Below the pieces are notes generated by a model, which was not told the DNA's origin, searched no databases, and worked only from the letters and a program-made list of their open reading frames with translations. A stretch of DNA of 64,000 bases from Microbacterium sp. AG1240 (GTDB lineage Bacteria; Actinomycetota; Actinomycetes; Actinomycetales; Microbacteriaceae), in NCBI RefSeq assembly GCF_003635115.1, contig NZ_RBXJ01000001.1, positions 434,001 to 498,000 of the forward strand, read 5' to 3'. Each line of letters begins with the position of its first letter. The stretch's first letter is position 1. Position numbers and translations under genes: made by a program. This document shows positions 1 through 8,418 of this stretch, one piece after another.

Positions 1-332
1 GCGGTCGGTTCGATCCGGTGGATGCGGGCGGCCGCCGCCCAGTCCATGAGCAGGTACCCCACGGCCGCAGCATCCCTTCCCGCCACGCTCAGCACGCGAC
101 CGAGGTCATCGCTCGACAGGCGAACGAATCCGTTCGGCGCCTCCCACGCGAGTCCGCGCACGAAGTCGTCCCACGGGGTTCGGCCGCCCGCGACCGCGTC
201 GAGGTCGTCGCGGTCGAGCTCGGGCACCTCGGCCTCGATGCGGGCGCGCAGTTCGTCGAACGGCGCGGCGACGCGGAGGCTGATGCGGCGTGCACCGTGG
301 TCGGCGGCCTCGTCGGCGGTGCGATAGCTCAT
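1..332 (-). CDS. DUF302-like hypothetical protein (3' end beyond window)
   Basis: Partial gene; its C-terminus lies left of the window. The visible part has a hydrophilic N-terminus, a PFDELRARIEAEVPELD helix, a TPWDDFVRG stretch, an APNGFVRL strand and the block AAAVGYLLMDW followed by ARIHRIEP. That order resembles DUF302 (TT1751-like) proteins of about 130-150 residues, which have an analogous YLMGN...AERMFRHDP block; this is recalled family knowledge and not tested. DUF302 proteins have no settled function. The start is uncertain: in-frame ATG at 341, GTG at 335 and ATG at 332 all follow a GGGAG element at 345-349; I chose 332 by spacing. A large inverted repeat lies just upstream. Confidence 0.5.
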   Translation of the reverse strand, partial: MSYRTADEAADHGARRISLRVAAPFDELRARIEAEVPELDRDDLDAVAGGRTPWDDFVRGLAWEAPNGFVRLSSDDLGRVLSVAGRDAAAVGYLLMDWAAAARIHRIEPT

Positions 333-377
333 CACACCCATGCTCCCAGAGCTCGGGCGGCCGAGGGCCCGCGTGAA

Positions 378-427
378 AGTCCACAGCACCCGGACGCGCG
401 CTCGGTGCGCTCCGGGTGTTGTGGACT
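378..427. repeat. Long inverted repeat in intergenic spacer
   Basis: Two 17-base arms (378-394 and 411-427) are reverse complements with one mismatch; the left arm reads agtccacagcacccgga. The 16-base loop is itself GC-palindromic. No T-run follows on either strand, so it is not a classical terminator. It lies between the start of the left-edge gene and the tRNA terminator and may be a repetitive extragenic palindrome or a regulatory hairpin. Confidence 0.75.
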
Positions 428-449
428 CTCACCCAGAGCGAGGGCAGAG

Positions 450-488
450 AAAAAGGCTCCGGCCCCGCTTTCGCGAGGGCCGGAGCCT
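450..488 (-). terminator. Rho-independent terminator of tRNA-Arg
   Basis: Read on the minus strand, an AGGCTCCGGCCC arm, a short loop containing CGCGAAAG and the complementary arm are followed by five T residues. It lies about 20 bases beyond the 3' end of the tRNA gene, as expected for a single-gene tRNA unit. Confidence 0.88.
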
Positions 489-508
489 GTCACTGTCTCA
501 ACACAGTG

Positions 509-581
509 TGCGCCCGAAGGGACTCGAACCCCTAACCTTCTGATCCGTAGTCAGATGCTCTATCCATTGAGCTACGGGCGC
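509..581 (-). tRNA. tRNA-Arg (anticodon ACG)
   Basis: On the minus strand the 73 bases fold as a full cloverleaf. The acceptor arms GCGCCCG and CGGGCGC pair perfectly. The D arm begins GCTCAATGG, the anticodon stem TCTGA/TCAGA encloses CTACGGA, and the T arm contains GGTTCGAGTCC. The anticodon ACG (A34 presumably edited to inosine) reads CGU/CGC/CGA arginine codons. The discriminator base is A. CCA is not encoded and must be added after transcription. Confidence 0.97.
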
Positions 582-624
582 GCGACCCCCAACACGAAAC
601 GGTGCGGGGGCCTCGAGCGAGCTT

Positions 625-630
625 ACCCTA
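625..630 (-). promoter_or_regulatory. Probable -10 box for tRNA-Arg
   Basis: On the minus strand the hexamer TAGGGT lies 44 bases upstream of the tRNA 5' end, in a spacer with no other gene. It matches the TANNGT type -10 box seen at many starts in this window. No convincing -35 box is visible. Confidence 0.35.
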
Positions 631-668
631 CGCAGAACGCGCTCGCGAATCGAGACGGATGCTGCGGT

Positions 669-2204
669 TCAGTCGTGCTGCGGGAAGCCCAGATTCAGGC
701 CGCCGTGGGAGGGGTCGAGCCAGCGCGAGGTGACGGCCTTCTCTTGCGTGAAGAAGTCGAACCCGTGCGTGCCGTAGGCCTTCGCATCGCCGAACAGCGA
801 CGCCTTCCACCCGCCGAAGGAGTGGTACGCCACCGGCACGGGGATCGGCACGTTCACGCCGATCATGCCGACCTGCACCTCGTGCTGGAAACGGCGAGCG
901 GCACCGCCGTCGTTCGTGAAGATCGCCGTGCCGTTGCCGAAGGCGCCCGAGTTGATCATCTCGAGACCCTCCTCGTATCCGGCGACGCGGATCACCGACA
1001 GCACCGGCCCGAAGATCTCCTCGCGGTAGGCGGCCGAGGCCGTCGGCACGCGATCGAGCAGGGTCGGTCCGAGCCAGAACCCGTCGGCGTCGCCGTCGAC
1101 GGCCACGCCGCGCCCGTCGACCACGACGTCCGCCCCGTCGCCGGAGGCCACATCGATGTACGACGCGACCTTGTCACGGTGGGCGGCGGTGATCAACGGA
1201 CCCATGTCGGTGCCGCGGGTGCCGTCGCCGATCGTGAGCCGCCCCATGCGCTCGCGCACCTTCTCGATGAGCGCGTCGGCGACGGTGTCGACGGCGAGCA
1301 CGACCGACACGGCCATGCAGCGCTCGCCCGCCGAGCCGAAGCCGGCGTTCACCGCCGCGTCGGCGGTCAGGTCGAGGTCGGCGTCGGGGAGGACGAGCAT
1401 GTGGTTCTTCGCGCCGCCCAGTGCCTGCACGCGCTTGCCGAGGCGGGTGCCGGTCTCGTAGACGTACTGAGCGATCGGCGTCGAGCCGACGAACGAGATC
1501 GCGCGCACGTCGGGGTGCTCGAGCAGGGCGTCGACCGCCGTCTTGTCCCCGTGCACGACCGAGAAGACGCCGTCCGGCAGGCCTGCCTCCTTCAGACGGG
1601 CCGCCATCCAGTTCGCCGCCGACGGGTCTTTCTCGCTGGGCTTGAGCACGACCGCGTTGCCGGCCGCGAGAGCGAGCGGGAAGAACCACATCGGTACCAT
1701 CGCCGGGAAATTGAAGGGGCTGATGATCCCGACGACGCCGAGCGGCTGGCGCAGGGTGTAGACGTCGACGCCGGTCGAGACGTTCTCGGAGTAGGCGCCC
1801 TTGTTGAGCGTGCCGACGCCGCAGGCGAACTCGATGACCTCCAGCCCCCGCGCGATCTCGCCGAGGGCGTCGGAGGTGACCTTGCCGTGCTCGGAGGTCA
1901 GGATCGCGGCGAGCTCGTCCTTCCTCGCGTTGACCAGCTCGCGGAACGCGAACAGCACCTGCGTGCGCTTCGAGATGCTCGTATCGCGCCACACGGCGGC
2001 CGCGCGCGAGGCCGAGGCGACCGCGTCGGCGACGTCCTGCGTCGACGCGAAGCGCACCTCCTTCTGCACCACACCGCGCGCCGGGTCGAAGACCGGACCC
2101 GTGCGGTCGGACGAGCCGGGCCACGGCGCGCCGTCGACCCAGTGGTCCAGCACGACGGTGTCGGATGCTGCGGCAGGGGGAGCGGTGACTGCGGTATCGG
2201 TCAT
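669..2204 (-). CDS. mmsA: CoA-acylating methylmalonate/malonate semialdehyde dehydrogenase
   Basis: A 511-residue cytoplasmic aldehyde dehydrogenase of the MmsA/IolA type, which oxidises malonate or methylmalonate semialdehyde with NAD and CoA to acetyl- or propionyl-CoA. The fold markers are IISPFNFPAMVPMWFFPLAL, the cofactor-binding FVGSTPIAQYVY segment and the catalytic cysteine in FGSAGERCMAVS, which has the MMSDH-type sequence. The C-terminus GWKASLFGDAKAYGTHGFDF is also typical of the family. I placed the start at the ATG preceded by AGAAAGGACAAC; an ATG eight codons earlier has poorer spacing. It is the last gene of the pyrimidine operon, 23 bases after the aminotransferase, so its likely substrate is malonic semialdehyde from beta-alanine. 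A role in valine or inositol breakdown is possible. Confidence 0.9.
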   Translation of the reverse strand: MTDTAVTAPPAAASDTVVLDHWVDGAPWPGSSDRTGPVFDPARGVVQKEVRFASTQDVADAVASASRAAAVWRDTSISKRTQVLFAFRELVNARKDELAAILTSEHGKVTSDALGEIARGLEVIEFACGVGTLNKGAYSENVSTGVDVYTLRQPLGVVGIISPFNFPAMVPMWFFPLALAAGNAVVLKPSEKDPSAANWMAARLKEAGLPDGVFSVVHGDKTAVDALLEHPDVRAISFVGSTPIAQYVYETGTRLGKRVQALGGAKNHMLVLPDADLDLTADAAVNAGFGSAGERCMAVSVVLAVDTVADALIEKVRERMGRLTIGDGTRGTDMGPLITAAHRDKVASYIDVASGDGADVVVDGRGVAVDGDADGFWLGPTLLDRVPTASAAYREEIFGPVLSVIRVAGYEEGLEMINSGAFGNGTAIFTNDGGAARRFQHEVQVGMIGVNVPIPVPVAYHSFGGWKASLFGDAKAYGTHGFDFFTQEKAVTSRWLDPSHGGLNLGFPQHD

Positions 2205-2227
2205 GTTGTCCTTTCTGAGGGCGCTCA

Positions 2228-3550
2228 TCAGCGAGCGCGGGCGAGGTCGGTGAAGGCCTCGTCGTAGATGGCGGCGGCCTGATCGACCTCGTCGGCCGTG
2301 ACCACGCAGGGCGGTACGACGTGGATGCGGTTCTCGGATACGAAGGGGAGGAGCCCCCGGGCGACGAGGCCGCTCTTCAGCGCGCCCATGGCCGGGCCCG
2401 ACAGCGGCTCGCGGGTGGCGCGGTCGGCGACGAGCTCGAGCGCCCAGAAGACGCCCTCGCCGCGCACCTCGCCGATCACGTCGTGCCGGTCGGCGAGAGC
2501 TCGCAGGGCCGGCCCGATCGACTCTGCTCCGACGCGTGCGGCGTGCTCGACGATGCCTTCGTCCGCCATCGCGTCGAGGGCGCCGATGATGGAGGCCGCG
2601 GCGAGCGGGTGACCGCTGTAGGTGAGTCCGCCGGGGAAGACCTGCTCGTCGAACGGCGCGGCGATGGGGTCGGAGATGATCACGCCGCCGACGGGAACGT
2701 AGCCGGAGTTCACGCCCTTGGCGAAGGTGATGAGGTCGGGAACGACCTCGTAGCCGTCGAAGGCGAACCAGCGTCCGGTGCGGCCGAACCCGGCCATCAC
2801 CTCGTCGAGGATCAGCACGATGCCGTACCGATCGGCCAGAGCCCGGACGCCGGTGAGGTATCCCGGCGGCGGCACGAGCACCCCGGCGGTGCCGGGGATC
2901 GTCTCGAGCAGGATCGCGGCGATCGTGGTGGGGCCCTCTGCCTGGATCACACGCTCGAGATGGCGCAGCGCCCGCTCGCACTCCTCCTCGGCGCTGTTCG
3001 CCCAGAACTCGGTGCGGTACAGGTACGGGCCGAAGAAGTGCACGTGCCCGCGGGCGTACTGGTTCGGGATGCGGCGCCAGTCGCCGGTGGAGACGATCGC
3101 GGCTCCGGTGTTGCCGTGGTACGAGCGGTAGGTCGACAGCACCGTGTCGCGGCCGGTGTGCAGTCGCGCGAGCCGGATGGCGTTCTCGTTCGCGTCGGCG
3201 CCGCCGTTGGTGAAGAAGACCTTCTCGAAGCCGTCGGGCGCCCGCTCGACGATGCGTCGGGCCGCCTCTCCCCGCGCGAGGTTCGCCGTCGCGGGTCCGA
3301 TGGTGGCGAGGGTCGCCGCCTGCTCCTGGATGGCGCGCACGACGGCCGGATGCTGGTGGCCGATGTTCACGTTCACGAGCTGACTGGAGAAGTCCAGGTA
3401 GCGGGTGCCGGCGTGATCCCACACCGTCGTGCCCGAGCCCCCGGCGATCACCATCGGATCGAGGGCCCCCTGCGCCGACCACGAGTGGAAGACGTGCGCG
3501 CGGTCGAGGTTTCTCGTGCGGGCGTCGAGGTCTGTCGTGTCGGGGTCCAT
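2228..3550 (-). CDS. Class III aminotransferase (beta-alanine/omega-amino acid type)
   Basis: A 440-residue PLP-dependent class III (omega) aminotransferase. Visible markers are the NVNIGHQHPAVVRAIQEQ block, FFTNGGADANENAIRLAR, LILDEVMAGFGRTGRWFAF with the PLP-ring aspartate, and the Schiff-base lysine in DLITFAKGVNSGY, followed by the small-domain VRGEGVFWALELV. Family members transfer the amino group of beta-alanine, GABA or similar omega-amino acids to pyruvate or 2-oxoglutarate. Its place between dihydropyrimidinase and an acylating semialdehyde dehydrogenase points to beta-alanine (or beta-aminoisobutyrate) transamination. I chose the ATG at 3550 because GAGGA lies five bases upstream; ATGs at 3556 and 3562 are in frame. 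The exact acceptor cannot be read from sequence. Confidence 0.9.
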   Translation of the reverse strand: MDPDTTDLDARTRNLDRAHVFHSWSAQGALDPMVIAGGSGTTVWDHAGTRYLDFSSQLVNVNIGHQHPAVVRAIQEQAATLATIGPATANLARGEAARRIVERAPDGFEKVFFTNGGADANENAIRLARLHTGRDTVLSTYRSYHGNTGAAIVSTGDWRRIPNQYARGHVHFFGPYLYRTEFWANSAEEECERALRHLERVIQAEGPTTIAAILLETIPGTAGVLVPPPGYLTGVRALADRYGIVLILDEVMAGFGRTGRWFAFDGYEVVPDLITFAKGVNSGYVPVGGVIISDPIAAPFDEQVFPGGLTYSGHPLAAASIIGALDAMADEGIVEHAARVGAESIGPALRALADRHDVIGEVRGEGVFWALELVADRATREPLSGPAMGALKSGLVARGLLPFVSENRIHVVPPCVVTADEVDQAAAIYDEAFTDLARAR

Positions 3551-3635
3551 CGCCATCCTCATCGTCGAGTCGCGTCGTCGGGCCGGAATCCCGGCCTGCT
3601 ATCGACCATACGGCGTGATCCGCGCGCGGCGCAGG

Positions 3636-4652
3636 TCACGCCTTCGCCGTCACGTGCAGCTGGAGCGCGGGGATGACGGTCTCGCCGTAGACCCGGAGGG
3701 TCTCTTCCTTGTTGTCGTGCTGCAGGTAGCCCGCGAACTGGGTCACCCCGAGCGCGCGCAACCGCTCGAGCTTCTCGATGTGCTCCTCGGCGGTGCCGAG
3801 GATGCAGAAGCGCTCGACGATCTCGTCGGGCACGAAGTCGACGTGGTCGTTACCGGCTCTGCCGTGGGAGTTGTAGTCGTACCCGGTGCGTCCGGCGATG
3901 TAGTCGGTGAGCGCGTCGGGTACCGATCCGTGGGCGCCGTACTTCGCGACGATGTCGGCGACGTGGTTGCCGACCATCCCGCCGAACCACCGGGTCTGGT
4001 CGATCATGTGGGCCCGGTCGGTGCCGATGTACATGGGGGCGGCGACGCAGAAGGCGATCGCGTCGGGATCGCGCCCGGCGGCGGCCGCAGCATCCCGCAC
4101 CGTTCTGATCATCCACTCCGCGATGTCGACGTCGGCGAGCTGCAGGATGAACCCGTCGGCCACCTCGCCCGTGAGCTTCAGCGCCATCGGCCCGTACGCG
4201 GCTACCCAGACGTCGAGCTCGGAGCCGCGGCTCCACGGGAACTGCAGGGTGGCGCCCTTGTACTCGACGGGCCGCGAGTTCGCGAGCTCGCGGATGACGT
4301 GGATCGACTCGCGCAGCTCGGTCATCGTCGACGGGCGTCCGTTGGTCACCCGCACGGCGGAGTCGCCGCGTCCGATGCCGCACACGGTGCGATTGCCGTA
4401 CATCTCATTGAGCGTCGCGAAGATCGACGCCGTCACCGTCCAGTCGCGCGTGGCGGGATTGGTCACGAGCGGACCGACCGTCACCCGGCGGGTGGCCGCG
4501 AGGATCGCGGAGTAGATGACGTAGGGCTCTTCCCACAGCAGGTGCGAGTCGAAGGTCCACACGTGCGAGAACCCGTGCGCCTCGGCCAGCTGCGAGAGGT
4601 GGATGACCCGCGAGGCGGGCGGATTGGTCTGCAGAACGACGCCGAAGTCCAC
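3636..4652 (-). CDS. LLM-class F420/flavin-dependent oxidoreductase of pyrimidine operon
   Basis: A 338-residue bacterial-luciferase-like (LLM) TIM barrel. It starts VDFGVVLQTNPPASRVIHL and continues SHVWTFDSHLLWEEPYV, TRRVTVGPLVTNPATRDWTV and GIGRGDSAVR, a pattern close to methylenetetrahydromethanopterin-reductase-like F420 enzymes (I believe the CPS_4043/TIGR03842 group, recalled and not searched). The GTG start follows GGGGGAACC. It sits nine bases after the dihydropyrimidinase stop and 85 bases before the aminotransferase start, so it is clearly in the same operon. Its reaction is unknown. It could reduce uracil/thymine or oxidise a substituted ring before hydrolysis. No PydA/PreA-type dihydropyrimidine dehydrogenase is visible in the window. 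Confidence 0.8.
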   Translation of the reverse strand: MDFGVVLQTNPPASRVIHLSQLAEAHGFSHVWTFDSHLLWEEPYVIYSAILAATRRVTVGPLVTNPATRDWTVTASIFATLNEMYGNRTVCGIGRGDSAVRVTNGRPSTMTELRESIHVIRELANSRPVEYKGATLQFPWSRGSELDVWVAAYGPMALKLTGEVADGFILQLADVDIAEWMIRTVRDAAAAAGRDPDAIAFCVAAPMYIGTDRAHMIDQTRWFGGMVGNHVADIVAKYGAHGSVPDALTDYIAGRTGYDYNSHGRAGNDHVDFVPDEIVERFCILGTAEEHIEKLERLRALGVTQFAGYLQHDNKEETLRVYGETVIPALQLHVTAKA

Positions 4653-4660
4653 GGTTCCCC

Positions 4661-6091
4661 CTAGATCAGGTACTGGCTGAGGCCACGGCGGACGAACCGG
4701 CCGTCGCCCTTCGAGCCGAGGTAGGCGCCGTCGTCGACGATCACCCGCCCGCGCGAGAGCACGGTGTCGACGTGACCGTCGATCTGGAACCCCTCCCATG
4801 CCGAGTGGTCCATGTTCATGTGGTGGGATGCTGCGCTGATGGCGGTGCGACCGTTCGGGTCGTAGACGACGATGTCGGCGTCGGCTCCGGGCTGGATGAC
4901 GCCCTTCTTGCCGTACATGCCGAACATGCGCGCCGGGGTCGTGCTGGTCAGCTCCACCCAGCGTTCGAGGGTCAGTTCGCCGGTGACGACGCCCTGGTAC
5001 ATGAGATCCATCCGGTGCTCGACCGAGCCGATGCCGTTGGGGATGGCGCGGAAGTCGTTCCTGCCGAGCTCCTTCTGGCCTTTCATGCAGAACGGGCAGT
5101 GATCGGTCGAGACCATCTGCACGTCGTTCGTGCGCAGCGCCTGCCACATGTGGTGCTGGTGGCCCTCGGCGCGAGAGCGCAGCGGCGTCGAGCACACCCA
5201 CTTCGCCCCCTCGAAGGCGCCCCATTCCGCGCTGAAGGCGCCGAGCTGCTCTTCGAGCGAGAGGTACAGATACTGCGGGCAGGTCTCGCCGAACACGTTC
5301 CAGCCCTGGTCGCGGGCCCAGGCGAGCTGGTCGACGGCCTGCTTGGCCGACACGTGCACGACGTAGAGCGCAGCGCCGGTGAGGTTCGCGAGCATGACGG
5401 CGCGGTGCGTCGCCTCCTCCTCCATCTGCCAGGCGCGCGCGATGCCGTGGTAGTACGGGGCGATCTTGCCGGCCTCGGCGAGCTGGGCGGCGAGCACGTC
5501 GATCGCGGGGCCGTTCTCGGCGTGCATCATCGTGAGCAGGCCCGTCTCGGCCGACTTCTGCATGGCCTTGAGGATCTGTCCGTCGTCGGAGTAGAAGACG
5601 CCGGGATAAGCCATGAACAGCTTGAAACTCGTTATCCCCTCATCGACCAGCGAGTCCATCGCCCGCAGCGACGCGTCGTCGACGCCGCCGATGATCTGGT
5701 GGAACCCGTAGTCGATCGCGCAGTTGCCGGCGGCCTTCTCGTGCCACGCGGCGAGTCCGTCCTGCACGCGCTCGCCGGTCTTCTGCACGGCGAAGTCGAC
5801 GATGGTGGTCGTACCGCCCCAGGCGGCGGCCCGGGTGCCCGTCTCGAAGGTGTCGGAGGCGTTCGTGCCGCCGAACGGCAGCTCCATGTGGGTGTGCGCG
5901 TCGATGCCGCCGGGGATGACGTACTTTCCCGCCGCGTCGATCACGGTGTCGACGTGCGCGGCGATGTCGAAGCCCAGCAGCGCCGACCCCGGTGCCAGCA
6001 CCGCGGCGATCGTCTCACCGTCGACCAGCACGTCGGCCAGGCTCGAGCCCGTCGCCGTGACGACCGTGCCGCCCGTGATGAGTGTCTTCAT
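4661..6091 (-). CDS. hydA: Dihydropyrimidinase / D-hydantoinase
   Basis: A 476-residue cyclic amidohydrolase that opens dihydrouracil, dihydrothymine or 5-substituted hydantoins to N-carbamoyl amino acids. The binuclear metal site is complete: H66 and H68 in GGIDAHTHMEL, carbamylated K157 in GITSFKLFMAYPG, H190 in MMHAENG, H246 in YVVHVSAK and D330 in STDHCPF. The length is normal for the family. The ATG is preceded by GGAGGTCAGGCC. The 199 bases between it and the beta-ureidopropionase stop hold no gene that I can support. Substrate preference (dihydropyrimidine or hydantoin) is not visible, but the neighbours favour pyrimidine degradation. Confidence 0.93.
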   Translation of the reverse strand: MKTLITGGTVVTATGSSLADVLVDGETIAAVLAPGSALLGFDIAAHVDTVIDAAGKYVIPGGIDAHTHMELPFGGTNASDTFETGTRAAAWGGTTTIVDFAVQKTGERVQDGLAAWHEKAAGNCAIDYGFHQIIGGVDDASLRAMDSLVDEGITSFKLFMAYPGVFYSDDGQILKAMQKSAETGLLTMMHAENGPAIDVLAAQLAEAGKIAPYYHGIARAWQMEEEATHRAVMLANLTGAALYVVHVSAKQAVDQLAWARDQGWNVFGETCPQYLYLSLEEQLGAFSAEWGAFEGAKWVCSTPLRSRAEGHQHHMWQALRTNDVQMVSTDHCPFCMKGQKELGRNDFRAIPNGIGSVEHRMDLMYQGVVTGELTLERWVELTSTTPARMFGMYGKKGVIQPGADADIVVYDPNGRTAISAASHHMNMDHSAWEGFQIDGHVDTVLSRGRVIVDDGAYLGSKGDGRFVRRGLSQYLI

Positions 6092-6290
6092 GGCCTGACC
6101 TCCGTCGCTCGCTGCGCGATGGCATCGGCGTCACCGCAGGCCCGGGGCGACCTTCGGTCGTCCCCCGCCCGTCCCGTGTCGATCAGGGGCAGGGCCAGCG
6201 GTGTCGCCGGTGCCATCGCTCCGGTCGGTCTGGAGGCGGACGCGATACCGGGGTACTCGAGGCGGGCGATGACCCGGGCAGTCGCGGCGC

Positions 6291-7139
6291 TCACGGCTGC
6301 GCGATCCGGGTGTAGGAGTCGGGGCGGCGATCCCGGTAGAACTGCCAGTCGTCGCGCATCTGCCGCACCATGTCGAGGTCGAGATCGCGCACCAGCACCT
6401 CCTCGTGCTCGCCCGAGCCGCGCTCTCCGACGAAGTTCCCCCGCGGGTCGATCACCTGGCTGGTGCCGTAGAAGTCCACCGCGAGCTCCCCGTACTCGTT
6501 GTCTTCGCGGCCGACGCGGTTGGGTTGCAGCACGAAGTAGCCGTTCGCGACGGCCGCGGCCGGGCCCTCGACCTCCCACAGGCGGTTCGACAGACCGGGC
6601 TTGGTGGCGTTGGGGTTGAACACCATGTGCGCGTCGCCCAGCCCGAGCTCGCGCCACCCCTCGGGGAAGTGGCGGTCGTAGCAGATGTACATCCCGACCC
6701 GGCCGACCGCGGTGTCGAAGACCGGGTAGCCGAGGTTGCCCGGGCGGAAGTAGAACTTCTCCCAGAACCGATCGAGATGGGGGAGGTGGTGCTTGCGGTA
6801 CCTGCCCAGCACTGAGCCGTCGGCATCGACGAGCACCGAGGTGTTGTAGTAGACGCCGGTCTGCGCTTCCTCGTAGATGGGGAGCACCATCACCGTGCCG
6901 AGCTCCCGAGCGAGGTCGGCGAACCGCTGCACGATGGGACCGTCGGCCGCCTCGGCGAAGTCGTAGTACTTCTTGTCCTGCGTGATGCCGAAGTACGGGC
7001 CGTAGAACAGCTCCTGGAAGCAGACGATCTCCGCCCCGTCGGCGGCGGCATCGCGCGCGAAGCCCTCGTGCTTGTCGAGCATCGAGGCTTTGTCGCCCGT
7101 CCACGTCGTCTGGGTGATGGCCGCTCGTACTGTCGTCAC
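6291..7139 (-). CDS. Beta-ureidopropionase (N-carbamoyl-beta-alanine amidohydrolase)
   Basis: A 282-residue nitrilase-superfamily amidase. The Glu-Lys-Cys triad is intact: E43 in VCFQELFYGPYF, K116 in RYRKHHLPHL and C153 in GMYICYDRHFPEGWR. The FYGPYFGITQDKKYYDFAE segment and the DDWQFYRDRRPDSY tail are characteristic of N-carbamoyl-beta-alanine hydrolases. It releases CO2 and ammonia to give beta-alanine, the third step after ring opening by the downstream dihydropyrimidinase. I chose GTG at 7139 because GGAGG lies five bases upstream; an in-frame ATG at 7151 would place that sequence inside the gene. It is the first gene of the minus-strand operon. The histidine kinase promoter lies only 130 bases away in the opposite direction, so control may be shared. 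Confidence 0.92.
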   Translation of the reverse strand: MTTVRAAITQTTWTGDKASMLDKHEGFARDAAADGAEIVCFQELFYGPYFGITQDKKYYDFAEAADGPIVQRFADLARELGTVMVLPIYEEAQTGVYYNTSVLVDADGSVLGRYRKHHLPHLDRFWEKFYFRPGNLGYPVFDTAVGRVGMYICYDRHFPEGWRELGLGDAHMVFNPNATKPGLSNRLWEVEGPAAAVANGYFVLQPNRVGREDNEYGELAVDFYGTSQVIDPRGNFVGERGSGEHEEVLVRDLDLDMVRQMRDDWQFYRDRRPDSYTRIAQP

Positions 7140-7265
7140 TGCTACCTCCATGCTGATGGTGGTGGTGCTCGCCCGCACTGCATCCCTACCGCACCTCGGC
7201 CGTCGCCACAACGGTCGGGGCCTCATCTACATCGCGAGGCGGATGCCGGGGGCCGCCCCGACGCG

Positions 7266-7271
7266 TACGGT
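7266..7271 (+). promoter_or_regulatory. -10 box of leaderless histidine-kinase transcript
   Basis: TACGGT lies seven bases before the ATG, so transcription would begin at or next to the start codon. No ribosome binding site precedes the ATG. The same arrangement recurs at several other genes in the window. Confidence 0.55.
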
Positions 7272-7278
7272 GAAAGCG

Positions 7279-8418
7279 ATGTTCCGCTCCCTCCGCCCCT
7301 ACCAGATCACCCTCGATCTGTCGCTCGCCGCTGTGTTCGGGGTGTGCGCTGCGCTCCTCGAGGTCACGGGAGTGAGCTACGAGCAGACCGCCCCCGTCCA
7401 GGTGGGCGCGGTGGTGTTGCTCTTCACGGCGGCGCTCGCCGTTCGACGGCTCCAGCCCGGCCTCGCGCTGGGCGTCGCGTGGCTCGCCGCGGTGCTGCAG
7501 ATGCTCTTCCTGCAGCAGCCGCGACCGGCCGACGTCGTGGTGTTCGCCGTCCTCTACGTCACAGCCGCGTACGGCTCGCGGCTGGTGTTCTGGCTCGGGT
7601 TCGCCTCCGCCATCGGCGGCGCCGTGGTCATCACCGTGTACATCTTCGGAGTGCTCACCACGGTGGGCTTCGACAGTCTCCCGACGGCGATCGCGGTGCT
7701 CGTCGCCGCCCTGTTCGCCCTCCTGCTCTCGTGGGTGACCGGAGCGCTCGTGCGCACCGCTATCCGCGGTCGCGAGACCCGACGGGCGCAGGAGCTCGCC
7801 GAGGGCCAGGCGGCCGCCGAGCAGGAGCGCGTGCGCATCGCGCGCGACATGCACGACGTCGTGGCGCACTCGCTGACGGTCGTGATCGCGCAGGCCGACG
7901 GGGCCCGCTATGCGGCGGCATCCGATCCCACCGCCGCCGCGACCGCGCTCGGCACGATCTCGACCACGGCCCGGGCGGCTCTCGCCGACGTGCGGCTGCT
8001 GCTCACGCAGCTGCGGCACAGCCAGGCGCCCGGTCCGCAGCCGACGCTCGCCGATGTCGAGGCGCTCTACGCGCAGGTGCGTGCGGCCGGGGTCGAGCTG
8101 AGGGTCGAGGTGGATCCGGCGCCCGCCCGCGAGCAGCCCGCCTCGGTGCAGCTGGCCGTCTACCGCATCCTGCAGGAGGCGCTCACGAACGCCCTCCGGC
8201 ACGGCGACGGTGGCGTCGTCTCGGTGCGGCTGGCGTGGTGGCCCACCCGCGTCGACCTGACGGTCACGAACGGACGGGCGAGCGATCCCGCCCCCGGCGG
8301 CCACGGGCTGATCGGCATGCGCGAGCGCGCGCAACTCGTCGGCGGTCGTCTCGACGCCGGCGCCACAGACGACGACTTCGTCGTCCGGGCGTCGATTCCG
8401 CTGGGGGTGGACTCGTGA
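7279..8418 (+). CDS. NarL-family sensor histidine kinase
   Basis: A 379-residue membrane histidine kinase. The N-terminal 160 residues form about five to six hydrophobic helices with very short loops, so it probably senses a membrane or cell-envelope signal. A HisKA_3 dimerisation helix follows, with phospho-accepting H192 in IARDMHDVVAHSL. The ATPase domain has the N box LQEALTNALRHGDG and a GHGLIGMRERAQLVGG G box. The start is set by a leaderless -10 box; GTG at 7270 and ATG at 7243 are in frame. Its stop overlaps the GTG of the response regulator, so the two are translationally coupled. The signal is unknown. The neighbouring ABC exporter (10781-13026) is a plausible target, as in other DesK/LiaS-like systems. 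Confidence 0.92.
   Translation: MFRSLRPYQITLDLSLAAVFGVCAALLEVTGVSYEQTAPVQVGAVVLLFTAALAVRRLQPGLALGVAWLAAVLQMLFLQQPRPADVVVFAVLYVTAAYGSRLVFWLGFASAIGGAVVITVYIFGVLTTVGFDSLPTAIAVLVAALFALLLSWVTGALVRTAIRGRETRRAQELAEGQAAAEQERVRIARDMHDVVAHSLTVVIAQADGARYAAASDPTAAATALGTISTTARAALADVRLLLTQLRHSQAPGPQPTLADVEALYAQVRAAGVELRVEVDPAPAREQPASVQLAVYRILQEALTNALRHGDGGVVSVRLAWWPTRVDLTVTNGRASDPAPGGHGLIGMRERAQLVGGRLDAGATDDDFVVRASIPLGVDS

Noticed and set aside
18..2267. A plus-strand open frame across the tRNA and the aldehyde dehydrogenase
   Set aside because: It crosses a tRNA gene and is antisense to mmsA; the protein is compositionally biased.
6088..7104. Alternative minus-strand frame overlapping the beta-ureidopropionase gene and the spacer before hydA
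   Set aside because: The other frame holds the complete nitrilase triad; this one is Arg-rich without motifs.
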